64,000 bases of DNA from JBBATK01 sp039810585 (lineage in GTDB: Bacteria; Bacteroidota; Ignavibacteria; Kapaibacteriales; NICIL-2). The translations under genes were made by a program, and so were the position numbers. The stretch is taken from NCBI GenBank assembly GCA_039810585.1, contig JBDHXF010000003.1, positions 107,227-171,226 on the forward strand, in the 5' to 3' direction. The notes beneath the pieces are model-generated. The model searched no databases and was not told the origin of the DNA. It saw only the letters and a program-made list of their open reading frames with translations. Shown here piece by piece: positions 27,921 through 36,068 of the stretch. How positions within the stretch are numbered: position 1 is the stretch's first letter; every line of letters starts with the position of its first letter.

Positions 27921-27965
27921 TCGTCAGGAGATTTCTTATTCGTGCGGCGCTTCGCGCCTTACACG
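27921..27965 (+). repeat. Intergenic hairpin repeat, copy B
   Basis: TCGTCAGGAG, then five bases, then TTATTCGTGCG, then a stem GGCGC-TTC-GCGCC with outer CGTG and CACG arms. The left half matches copy A (5499) except in the five-base spacer. It lies between the convergent ends of the thiolase and citrate synthase genes. Confidence 0.65.
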
Positions 27966-28020
27966 ACAATGACAAGACGAGTGTTGATCTGACGGAGCCG
28001 CGGAAACGCCATGGACGAAA

Positions 28021-28056
28021 GTGAACTCGTCAAATAAAGTGAACACGTCAGATAAA
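28021..28056. repeat. Tandem duplication of an 18-bp unit
   Basis: GTGAACTCGTCAAATAAA (28021-28038) is directly followed by GTGAACACGTCAGATAAA (28039-28056), with two mismatches. It abuts the citrate synthase terminator. Confidence 0.75.
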
Positions 28057-28088
28057 GAAAAGGGTCGGCAAAAATGCCAACCCTTTTT
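28054..28088 (-). terminator. Terminator of the citrate synthase gene
   Basis: A 12-bp stem with one G-U pair (AAAAGGGTCGGC with GCCAACCCTTTT on the plus strand) closes a six-base loop. Read on the minus strand it ends in TTTT followed by a T-rich stretch. It lies about 30 bases after the citrate synthase stop codon. Confidence 0.8.
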
Positions 28089-28115
28089 AGTGAGTCATGT
28101 CTGCTGTCTTATCGA

Positions 28116-29390
28116 TTACTTGTTGGCCATTGCCGTGAGTTGATCGAGAGTTACCGACTTCGGACGTGTAATTGCAGAGCCGAGGATGCGGTGAACAAGA
28201 ATTTGCGAGCAGATACCCATGGCGCGACTAACGCCGAACATCACCGTGTAGAAGGAGAATTCCTTCATACCCAAATCGTAGAGCAGGGAACCACTGATGG
28301 AGTCGACATTTGGCCACGGACTCTTTGCCTTGCCATGCTCTGTGAGAACTCCCGGAACAATTTGGAAGAACTTCTTGACCAACGTAATGCTGTCGCTAGT
28401 CATATTATGCTTATCAGCAAACTCGTGGAAAGCAGTGAAACGTGGGTCCGTGCATCGCAGTACACCATGACCATAGCCCGGAATAACCCGGCCGCCATTC
28501 AGACGATCCCAGCAGTACTGGGTAAGAGTGGCATCATCTGGCACTCCCTTGAAATGTTCGATTACTTCGAGAATGAAAGCAAGCACTTCTTGATTTGCGA
28601 GTCCGTGTAACGGACCGGCAAGACCATTAAGACCCGCGCTGACCGCGTAATACACATCGCTGAGAGCGGACCCTACGGTAAGACCGGTAAGAGCGCTCAC
28701 GTTACCACCTTCGTGGTCGGAGTGCAATACCAGGTACAGGCGGACTAAATCCTGCCATGCATGGTCGGAACTGACGCCCAGCATGTTGGCAAAGTTCGTC
28801 GCCCAATCGGCGTTGGGATCCGGATGGATGATATCGCCATTATGGAATTTCAGACGGTAAATGGCGGCAGCCAGGGTGGTAATGCGCGAGAGGAGATTGA
28901 TGGAGTCTTCTAGAGTGGCTTCCCACAAATGATCCTTACTGGCGCCGGAATCGTAAGCATGACGGAAGGCAGATTCGTGCTCCATGGACAATAAACCCAT
29001 CGACAACATTGCCATCGGATGGGAATCTTTGTGCATTGCCTTCAGCGTGTCCAACACATACGTAGGAAGTTCTGCTCTCGAAGCAAAGACGTGCTTTAGC
29101 AAAGCTTTCTCTTCGTCGTTCGGCTTGGAACCTGTGGCCAGCAAGAAGAAGATTTCTTCGGGCTGCCAATCGGTGAGTTCCATGATGGGAATTTTGCGAA
29201 TACGCAGACCTTCGTCCGCCGACACCGATGAAGTGTCGCAAAGGACGGAGGGAATTCCACGCATCCCGCCAATGACCTGTTCAACCGTAACGGAGGCAAT
29301 CGCAGTGTCGCTCTTTTCCTTAAGAAGTGTGGTGCGCTTATCGCGGATGGACGGTGCCATTTCCGCCAGTTTGTTTTTAATGAAATCCAT
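28116..29390 (-). CDS. gltA: Citrate synthase, eukaryotic-like (Si) type
   Basis: The 424-residue enzyme condenses oxaloacetate and acetyl-CoA at the entry to the TCA cycle. The catalytic triad is visible: His262 in GPLHGLANQEVL, His308 in VIPGYGHGVLR and Asp363 in WPNVDSISG. The substrate-binding segment LHSDHEGGNVSA (222-233) is intact. The motif order and wording are closer to mitochondrial citrate synthases than to the hexameric GltA of Proteobacteria. The start MDFIKNKLAEMAPSIRDKR also parallels that group and includes no targeting peptide. The gene is monocistronic, with its own terminator and a plausible promoter. Confidence 0.95.
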   Translation of the reverse strand: MDFIKNKLAEMAPSIRDKRTTLLKEKSDTAIASVTVEQVIGGMRGIPSVLCDTSSVSADEGLRIRKIPIMELTDWQPEEIFFLLATGSKPNDEEKALLKHVFASRAELPTYVLDTLKAMHKDSHPMAMLSMGLLSMEHESAFRHAYDSGASKDHLWEATLEDSINLLSRITTLAAAIYRLKFHNGDIIHPDPNADWATNFANMLGVSSDHAWQDLVRLYLVLHSDHEGGNVSALTGLTVGSALSDVYYAVSAGLNGLAGPLHGLANQEVLAFILEVIEHFKGVPDDATLTQYCWDRLNGGRVIPGYGHGVLRCTDPRFTAFHEFADKHNMTSDSITLVKKFFQIVPGVLTEHGKAKSPWPNVDSISGSLLYDLGMKEFSFYTVMFGVSRAMGICSQILVHRILGSAITRPKSVTLDQLTAMANK

Positions 29391-29442
29391 AGTACGAACC
29401 CTTGTGATGAAAATTCGGCCAACTCACAACTACACATCGTTG

Positions 29443-29450
29443 CAAAAATA
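29443..29450 (-). promoter_or_regulatory. gltA: Putative citrate synthase -7 box (TATTTTTG on minus)
   Basis: Read on the minus strand this is an exact TAnnTTTG box about 50 bases before the start codon. A good -33 element at the usual spacing was not seen. Confidence 0.4.
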
Positions 29451-29579
29451 AGGGCTATGCGTGCAACAGGGGGCATATTTCGAAGAGAAAAAGATCGCGA
29501 TAGACGAAAGTAGCCGGCCTATTTGACCTACATCAGCATTTCAAAGCTTAGGTAGCCAAACGATGCGTAATTTTCTACC

Positions 29580-30593
29580 ATGAAGCGAGCAATTGGAATT
29601 GTGGTGGTTGGAGTGGTACTCTTGGCTGCAGGCTGTGCATGGTACTTACGCTCACCCTTGGCGATCAACAGTGTTACAGACGTGTATATCCCAAAAGGAA
29701 GTAGTGTTTTCAAAGCCACGCAAGTGGTGCAACAAAGTCATTGCATTCGCCACCCCCTCTTGTTCAGACTCATGCTCAGTGCATGGTGTCGCCTCAACTC
29801 GTCCACCATTTACGCCGGTTCGTATCGGTTTAACGTAACGAACACCCACTTTCAACTTTTAAGGGCCTTGCTGAGTGGAAAGCAGGTATTGAAGGTGCGA
29901 GTGACCTTTCCGGAAGGACTTCCAAGCTGGCGCTTTGCGTCCATTCTCCAAAAAAACGTCGGGATTGATTCAGCGGCCTTCATGAAGGAGATGATGAACG
30001 ACTCGCTCATCAAGGCGCTGGGTATCCAAGCTACCTCGCTTGAAGGCTATCTCAAACCGGATACCTATGAGTACTTCTGGAAGCAGCCGACGCAGGAGAT
30101 TATCGAGGGGCTTGTGAGCCAACAGAACAAACTCTGGAATGAGAAGTTTCAAGCGGATGCCTTGCAGCAGGGAAAAACGCGCGCGGAAGTCATGACCATG
30201 GCCAGCATCGTGGAGGCAGAAACTCCGCAGGCGGACGAGAGAGCCCGCGTAGCGGGCGTGTATGAAAATCGTCTTGCGAAGGGAATGAGACTGGAAGCTG
30301 ATCCCACCGTGCAGTATGCAATCGGACCAGAGGCACGGTGGTTGTCGCTTGCCGATCTGCGTTTCGAGAGTCCCTACAACACCTACTTGCACAGCGGACT
30401 GCCACCAGGACCAATCAACAACCCCGGGGAGCTTAGCATTGCCGCCGCATTGCATCCGGAGGTGAATTCATACTACTTCTTTTGTGCCAAAGGCGACCGC
30501 TCTAACAGCCATTATTTCTCCTCAACCATCAACGAGCACCACGTCAACGTGATGCGCTACCGACATAACCTGAGCTTGTCTCACCAGGATTGA
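29580..30593 (+). CDS. mltG: Endolytic murein transglycosylase MltG
   Basis: The 337-residue inner-membrane protein cleaves nascent glycan strands and sets their length. It has one N-terminal TM helix (about residues 4-22), a LysM-like subdomain (VYIPKGSSVFKATQVV, 35-50) and the YceG catalytic domain. The catalytic glutamate is Glu212 in MASIVEAE. The motifs ENRLAKGMRLEADPTVQYA and NTYLHSGLPPGPINNPG are complete. The length is typical. It is divergent from citrate synthase and shows no operon partner. Confidence 0.96.
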   Translation: MKRAIGIVVVGVVLLAAGCAWYLRSPLAINSVTDVYIPKGSSVFKATQVVQQSHCIRHPLLFRLMLSAWCRLNSSTIYAGSYRFNVTNTHFQLLRALLSGKQVLKVRVTFPEGLPSWRFASILQKNVGIDSAAFMKEMMNDSLIKALGIQATSLEGYLKPDTYEYFWKQPTQEIIEGLVSQQNKLWNEKFQADALQQGKTRAEVMTMASIVEAETPQADERARVAGVYENRLAKGMRLEADPTVQYAIGPEARWLSLADLRFESPYNTYLHSGLPPGPINNPGELSIAAALHPEVNSYYFFCAKGDRSNSHYFSSTINEHHVNVMRYRHNLSLSHQD

Positions 30594-30629
30594 TTTGGTC
30601 GCCTGCACGAATACGATGCAGGTGTTTGC

Positions 30630-32153
30630 TTAGTCCCGAATCTGATATTCGCGTCGTTCCGATGATTTTTTATACCCGTTGATTGCGCGAACAGAGAATG
30701 CACTTTGCTGGGGTGTGAATTGGAAGAGCTGCACGTGTATGTTGAAGCGCGGGTCGTAGGAGTAATCGCCCATGCGTTCTTGCACCTTGGATATGGTCGG
30801 AACACTAATCTCAAGCTTCACTCGAGCCCTTACGTCGCCTTCAATTCCGTAGGAGCGAGTGCGTACCCACACCTGACCATTCTGCTGAGAGATGTCGATG
30901 ATTTCGGGAGAGGGAAAGGCGAGCACGGGGATCTGAATGGTTTGACCGATTTTACGACCATTCAACGTTCGTTCGAAACTAAACACACGCGACGTGTCTT
31001 CAGGTCGCGGCTTGAAGTTGAACAATTCTCCGCTAACACTCGAGAGGATTTCCGTCCCGTGCTCGTCACGAAGAGTGGCACCGGCGGGAAGTCCGCTGAT
31101 CACCGGAACATTGGGGTTGAACGTGTAGTTCAAACCGGGATACATGTGCTGTGGTACTTGCGGTGCATCCAGATTCATGGCCAGCACGCGAAACGAAACG
31201 CTTGTGTCCTTTTTATCGGATATTCGTCGAGCGGACACGGTGTACAGCGCCATACCGGACGGCGGCGTTGTACCGGTGACGACCAGATCGGGTCCTTCAA
31301 ATCGGTAGGACGCATTAGCGCCACTCACCCGGAAACTATCGCACTCTCGCTGCGGATCCGCACCATACACTCGAATGCGATTCTCAAACGGCTGATATGC
31401 AATCATCTTGATGATTTTCTCACGAGGCTGCAAGGAAAACTCACCAACCGGTGCGGGTAAAAAGCGTGGCTTATTGACTTCAGCCAGGAGCTCTTCGTAT
31501 CGTTTGCGGAACGTGCTATCGCTTTGTGCCAAAATCTGTGGGTTTAACTCCGCGAGTGTACTGCCGGCACTTCCACCATCCACGTACACCAGAGCCAGCG
31601 TGAACTTGGTTTCCGCATGAATCTGGATTTCTCCCTCATCCTGCATGGCATCACTCAAGTAACGACGCTGCTCGTCAGTGAGTCCCGGTGGTAGAAGTGG
31701 ACTGGCAGTGGCGCTCACGCTCACTTGATAGAGTCGATTCTTTCCCTCGCTCAACGGGGGATTCCAGCTGAATTGTACACTTCCTTCATCACCACGACCA
31801 AGGATGTGAAATGAAGAGGAGCTGTTGGTTTTCTGCGACGACAACTGAACCACATTTTTATACGATTGATCTTCGATCCGAAAATCGTATTGAAGATCCC
31901 GAACAGCGCCGGAGTGGTAAATGGTATTGAGCGAATCGCAATCCAGGATGACCGTGGAGTCGCCCGTGCGAATCACTCGGCACATCAGCACCGTGTGTTC
32001 CGGTTGTAAAACAAAGGACGACTGCAAGAGGGAACTGATCAGCGAGGTGGCTTGTTTGTCTTCATGCTTCTTATCAGGAATAAGGAGCACCAGTGCTGCC
32101 AAGTACAGCACAAAGTATATTTCGACAAATCGTTTGGGTCTGGTCTTCTTCAC
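30630..32153 (-). CDS. GldM/PorM-like periplasmic motor protein (diverged)
   Basis: The 507 residues match the usual GldM length (about 515). The layout also fits: a short basic cytoplasmic start, a single TM helix (residues 9-25, VEIYFVLYLAALVLLIP), a helical stretch, then Ig-like beta domains to the C-terminus. Residues 337-420 resemble the third GldM domain in wording and order: MYPGLNYTFNPNVPVISGLP, a Gly-Glu-Leu strand, LNGRKIGQ, then FPSPEI, where GldM has a Pro-Asp-Pro. The gene starts 53 bp after the GldL-like gene on the same strand, the canonical L-then-M order. In known T9SS, GldM spans the periplasm and carries motion from GldL to the outer-membrane GldK/N ring. No GldK or GldN follows here. 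The assignment is inferred from layout, neighbour and weak motif matches. Confidence 0.6.
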   Translation of the reverse strand: MKKTRPKRFVEIYFVLYLAALVLLIPDKKHEDKQATSLISSLLQSSFVLQPEHTVLMCRVIRTGDSTVILDCDSLNTIYHSGAVRDLQYDFRIEDQSYKNVVQLSSQKTNSSSSFHILGRGDEGSVQFSWNPPLSEGKNRLYQVSVSATASPLLPPGLTDEQRRYLSDAMQDEGEIQIHAETKFTLALVYVDGGSAGSTLAELNPQILAQSDSTFRKRYEELLAEVNKPRFLPAPVGEFSLQPREKIIKMIAYQPFENRIRVYGADPQRECDSFRVSGANASYRFEGPDLVVTGTTPPSGMALYTVSARRISDKKDTSVSFRVLAMNLDAPQVPQHMYPGLNYTFNPNVPVISGLPAGATLRDEHGTEILSSVSGELFNFKPRPEDTSRVFSFERTLNGRKIGQTIQIPVLAFPSPEIIDISQQNGQVWVRTRSYGIEGDVRARVKLEISVPTISKVQERMGDYSYDPRFNIHVQLFQFTPQQSAFSVRAINGYKKSSERREYQIRD

Positions 32154-32206
32154 GCGTCTACGCTGGTGTCCTTATAGCTATGGCGGGGATTCGAAAAAGA
32201 GTACGG

Positions 32207-33007
32207 CTAGGATGAGCGTTCCTTGCTTTGCAGATTCGTTCGCAAGATGCTCTGAACCTCGCGTTGGACTGCGGCTTCAATTTCCTCGCGCTGCAGTTTA
32301 TTGGCAGCCACATTGAACGATTGCACGGTTTGTTCGAGTCGCTCCAGACTGTCGGCTGTTTTACTCATGCTCTCAAGAAGCGCCGGATTTGGGGCCACTG
32401 CTTTGGTAGCTGCTTCGGTATGCTGGCGGAGCAATGCCATGACTTCAGCTTGCTCTTGCGTGAGTTCACGCAGAGCGGCAACAGCTTGCTCCATATGCAT
32501 ATTCACATCGGCGTAATCTCGGCCAATCTCGCCGATTTCTCGCAGGACGTCCGCGTGTGTCTCGTCCTCGCCTGGTGAATCGTCGTCGGTATTGTCCTCC
32601 GTTGGTGAAAAGAACATCACCACGAACATCACTACAAGTAGGAGCGCTTCAAACAAAATGCTACCAAGCACGGTGGAATCGGTGACACGATCGGTAAAAC
32701 GTCGAATCCCAATCATCACCAACAGCATCGCGGCGCCAAAATAGACGAAGGAGTTTATGGTGGAGTAGTAGAAACGGTTCACCACTTCTTGCATCCATAA
32801 GGACGTTCCGCGAAGTGGTCCAAGAGGGTGCAGAACCGTGACTTCCACATTGGAATAGCGGTACACTTCTCTCTCGGTGCTGCAAATACGCCACATGGTA
32901 CTCAAGGTGCTGAGCCCGCCTAACTGCTTATCGTATCTGAGCTCGCGAAATATTTCTCGCAAGACACGGCGTCCTTCTCGAGACGCCATCGAACGAAGTT
33001 CTTTCAT
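32207..33007 (-). CDS. GldL-like two-TM motor protein with cytoplasmic coiled coil
   Basis: The 266-residue protein has a basic cytoplasmic N-terminal region (1-84) and a tight pair of TM helices (86-103 and 112-134). The second helix contains Glu120 in GSILFEALLLVVMF, followed by FFSPTEDN. A long heptad-rich tail completes it (MEQAVAALRELTQEQAEVMA, then SMSKTADSLERLEQTVQSF). GldL has the same plan: two TM helices, an essential glutamate in the second and a cytoplasmic coiled tail that forms a pentameric proton-driven motor. The adjacent gene is GldM-like. The protein is homologous over the TM pair to the four-TM protein at 15915. GldL itself lacks the 84-residue leader seen here, so this is a diverged form or a separate family. 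Confidence 0.6.
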   Translation of the reverse strand: MKELRSMASREGRRVLREIFRELRYDKQLGGLSTLSTMWRICSTEREVYRYSNVEVTVLHPLGPLRGTSLWMQEVVNRFYYSTINSFVYFGAAMLLVMIGIRRFTDRVTDSTVLGSILFEALLLVVMFVVMFFSPTEDNTDDDSPGEDETHADVLREIGEIGRDYADVNMHMEQAVAALRELTQEQAEVMALLRQHTEAATKAVAPNPALLESMSKTADSLERLEQTVQSFNVAANKLQREEIEAAVQREVQSILRTNLQSKERSS

Positions 33008-33037
33008 GGTGTCAAGATAGCAAAAAAGATCACGCTG

Positions 33038-33070
33038 CTGGAGACGGCTTATTCATGCGCGCTGCGCGCT
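33038..33070 (+). repeat. Intergenic hairpin repeat, copy C
   Basis: GGAG, five bases, then TTATTCATGC, then a short GCGC-TGC-GCGC stem. The arrangement matches copies A and B. It sits 3' of the propeller gene (minus strand) and 5' of the GldL-like gene. Confidence 0.5.
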
Positions 33071-33208
33071 TTCGGGAGCAACCGTGACTACGCCAAGAGT
33101 TACCGGCCGTCTTGTCTTTCCTCAGCTAAAAAGGGGATGGGACATACAAAAACGGAGGAAACCGAGCTATCGTGTTCCCTCCGTGTGACCAATCGTGGCC
33201 AAACTCTC

Positions 33209-35863
33209 CTACGAGCCATGTGTTACCACAATGCGAACTGCTTGTTGTACACCATTGGACATCCGTAGCATTATCGTGTACATGCCGTTAGGCAACGTGC
33301 TGACGGAGAAGCCGCCATCACTCAGTTGAGAAAGTTCCGTTCCCAAACCGACAAGCGAATAGGCCGTGGCGCTTACACATCGGTTCGATTCATTTGCCAA
33401 ACGCACGTGAAAATCACTGGCAGCAGGCAAGGGATAAACCACGCATGAAGACGGGCTCGGGGACTCTGCGACATCCGATGGATGGTAGACGCCTTCGCCT
33501 TCCAAAAGGTTGGACGGCTTCCATACGACCACGTTATTGAAGATGTCCAGTAAGGCAATGCGATCTGCATTGCCATTCCACATTAAGAGATCGTACACAG
33601 GAGTGCGTACCAACCACGATGCGATCTTGTCGGAGTTTGTGCTAAAGAGCGACAAGCTGTCTCTGGCATCCGACGAACCCACCACGTAATAGTTCTTCTG
33701 TGGTCTAAAGAATGCCCGATTTTTTGTGTTGTGTTGTGTGATCGTGGCAGTACGCGTGTTTTCTCGAATGAACGAACCGTTATACACAAACGTGCAGGTG
33801 CTGTCAACCTCGCTGAACAAGGTACCAAAGGGAGCGGTGGACAATGTGCTCATGACCTTTCCGTTCGATAACTGGAGCAGAGCGTTGTCCTTCGTGCTGA
33901 TGTACGACAGATACGTACCGTTTGGTGAGAGCACAAGCTCGCGCAATGGATACACTGTATGGTACACCTTCACAATGGTGTCATGATTGGAACTAACAGA
34001 CCAAATATCACCTTTCACATCACCGAGATAGTAGTTTTGACTGAGGGGATTCCAGATTGCAGCACTGACCAAGTATTGCATGTGCAGGCTGTCCAGGAGC
34101 ATGCCACTACTCAAGTCGTAACGAAACACATTGCCCTTCGAGTCAGCCAGGACGAATGAGGAACTATCAGGCGAGAAGCTCATGAAGACAGAATTGGAGT
34201 CGTACTCGTGAATTGTGCTGAGCTGCGAGGTATTGAGAAGAGACACCCATTTCTGTGTACTGTCTACGCTCAGGTTAAGGATAACAGCGATGGAATCGAG
34301 GGGTGACCACTTAATTGTTTGTGCCGTAGGAAACTCTCTGGTGTTGAGCTGAGTGGTGGATGGAACGTCCCAATAGCGTAAGGCATGGTCGGCTGTTAGT
34401 AGATGGTCACCATCCGGACTGATCGCGATGGACCGCAGGCGGTCATACAATTCGTCGTCCGGAAACGCTTTGACTAAATCGCCGGTAAATAAATTGTACC
34501 GATACAATTTATTATTCAGGATAAACAAACTCGTTCCATCCGGACTTGTGGTATAGTACGATTCCAGCGAGACTGAGGCCACCGATTGAGCTGTTGCCAA
34601 ATCCACAATGCGATAATTCCACGAACTATCCAGAACGAGAATTGCTCGATTGCCACTGAGGAATTTCATCGACGAGTGGTCGTTATAATTCACGTTGGGA
34701 GGAAAATCAAGGTGAATTTGATAGATACCCTGAAATGTTTTCGTGTTTATCACCGTTAATGTGTTGTCCGGAGTCAAGTAGGCCAAGAAGCGAGAATCTG
34801 AACTGAAGGTGTAGGCAATCATGTCGCCTGGGCTGAAACTTCGGATCAAGGTATTATTCAAGTTCCAGAAGTCGAAATAGAAATCCGGGCTTACCAACGT
34901 CACTAAACTATCCGCAGAATTGACCGCATAGTCAATCAATAAATGTGGGTTGGTAATAGTTTTTTGAGCGCCGTGGATATCCGTGTAATAAAACGTGTGA
35001 TTTCCAAAGGTGCAGAACACCTTGCTGTCCGGTATCCACGTGCCGTACTGGTGCGTTGGAATGGTGTCTGATACATACGACTTTGACTGCAAATCAAAGG
35101 CATGCCAATACGATTCTGCCCGGTACTCGATGTCTGTACCCAGAGTGTCAGATAAGCGATCCACTCGAAGCATCACCAGCGAATTATCCGACGTCCAGCT
35201 ATTGGAGTTACAGAAAATCTTGAAGTGAGCTAGGAAATAGGACGAATCGGCAAGCCCGTGTAAAGTGTCCGGTGGTCGGACGTAGGTGTACGAAGGCCAC
35301 ACGCTATCACGGAGCATGATTTGTTTGTGTTCTAAATCAACAACATAGAACAAGTCATTTTTTGTGCAGATAACGGAATGACTAAAATCCGGTGACATAT
35401 ACACACTACGAATGGTGTCCTCAACGCTAAAGTCCACTTGTACAGCTCCGCTCAGTACATTTACAAGGTTTAGCGTTTTGACTTGCGGACAATACAAAAA
35501 GTGGGGAATTCCGTGCAATGTTCCGAAACGATAGATTGGTTGTGCATCCGCCATCTGAACATTGAAATAGTCGCGGGAGACCAGAGCCTTTCCGGTGGTG
35601 GCGTTCCAATTGCGCACCTGGATGTGGGTAGTCGTGATGGCTTCGTCGCGCGTGCGCACTTCGGCGCTGTAAGCTAAGCTGACGCTGTCGCCATTGGAGC
35701 TACTGATAAAAGCACTGACGTCGTTATTCGAGCGATAAAAACTCGGTATCGTCCAGACGCTGTCGGCGGCGGCACGAAGTATAGATGTCCCGCAGAGAAG
35801 CGTGGCCAGTATCAAAAGGACCGCTGGTCTGAGCAGGAAGGTGGTGGCAGAAGACTTTCGCAT
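33209..35863 (-). CDS. Secreted beta-propeller-like protein with T9SS type A sorting domain
   Basis: The ATG at 35863 has GGAGG four bases upstream, so it is preferred over the in-frame start at 35923. The 884-residue product has a signal peptide (FLLRPAVLLILATLLCG, then LRAAADS). Many short blade-like repeats of WD40/YVTN style follow (SPDFSHSVICTKNDLFYVVD, SPDGDHLLTADHALRYWD, SPNGTYLSYISTKDN). The last 80 residues are a T9SS type A sorting domain (VVYPLPAASDFHVRL, then FSVSTLPNGMYTIMLRMS), normally cleaved and replaced by a lipid anchor. It should be a surface or secreted propeller of unknown ligand. Proximity to the GldL/GldM-like pair fits a T9SS cargo. Confidence 0.87.
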   Translation of the reverse strand: MRKSSATTFLLRPAVLLILATLLCGTSILRAAADSVWTIPSFYRSNNDVSAFISSSNGDSVSLAYSAEVRTRDEAITTTHIQVRNWNATTGKALVSRDYFNVQMADAQPIYRFGTLHGIPHFLYCPQVKTLNLVNVLSGAVQVDFSVEDTIRSVYMSPDFSHSVICTKNDLFYVVDLEHKQIMLRDSVWPSYTYVRPPDTLHGLADSSYFLAHFKIFCNSNSWTSDNSLVMLRVDRLSDTLGTDIEYRAESYWHAFDLQSKSYVSDTIPTHQYGTWIPDSKVFCTFGNHTFYYTDIHGAQKTITNPHLLIDYAVNSADSLVTLVSPDFYFDFWNLNNTLIRSFSPGDMIAYTFSSDSRFLAYLTPDNTLTVINTKTFQGIYQIHLDFPPNVNYNDHSSMKFLSGNRAILVLDSSWNYRIVDLATAQSVASVSLESYYTTSPDGTSLFILNNKLYRYNLFTGDLVKAFPDDELYDRLRSIAISPDGDHLLTADHALRYWDVPSTTQLNTREFPTAQTIKWSPLDSIAVILNLSVDSTQKWVSLLNTSQLSTIHEYDSNSVFMSFSPDSSSFVLADSKGNVFRYDLSSGMLLDSLHMQYLVSAAIWNPLSQNYYLGDVKGDIWSVSSNHDTIVKVYHTVYPLRELVLSPNGTYLSYISTKDNALLQLSNGKVMSTLSTAPFGTLFSEVDSTCTFVYNGSFIRENTRTATITQHNTKNRAFFRPQKNYYVVGSSDARDSLSLFSTNSDKIASWLVRTPVYDLLMWNGNADRIALLDIFNNVVVWKPSNLLEGEGVYHPSDVAESPSPSSCVVYPLPAASDFHVRLANESNRCVSATAYSLVGLGTELSQLSDGGFSVSTLPNGMYTIMLRMSNGVQQAVRIVVTHGS

Positions 35864-36008
35864 ATAACCTCCGTTTGTGATTGGGGGAAAAGTAGCGAAG
35901 AACACTTTAACAACAAATGTCAAGTGTCACTAGTTCGTGTCACGATTTGAATTATTTCGACAAAAGATGAAATAAACACTGGAATGTGTACGAGAAATCT
36001 GACAGTGC

Positions 36009-36045
36009 AGGCAGCGAAGCTGCGCGCGAATCATGAGTATCTGTT
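36009..36045 (-). repeat. Possible further copy of the intergenic hairpin family (copy G)
   Basis: On the minus strand ACTCATGATTCGCGCGCAGC leads into GCAGC-TTC-GCTGC. The hairpin and the CATG...GCGCGC core recall the other copies, but the GGAG-N5 signature is not clear. It follows the LptF/G-type gene on the same strand, so it may be that gene's terminator. Confidence 0.35.
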
Positions 36046-36068
36046 TTTAGGATCGTATGCTCTAAAGT

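Noticed and set aside
30705..31460. Plus-strand open frame of 251 codons opposite the GldM-like gene
   Set aside because: The minus-strand protein has a TM start and a coherent domain layout; the plus-strand translation has none.
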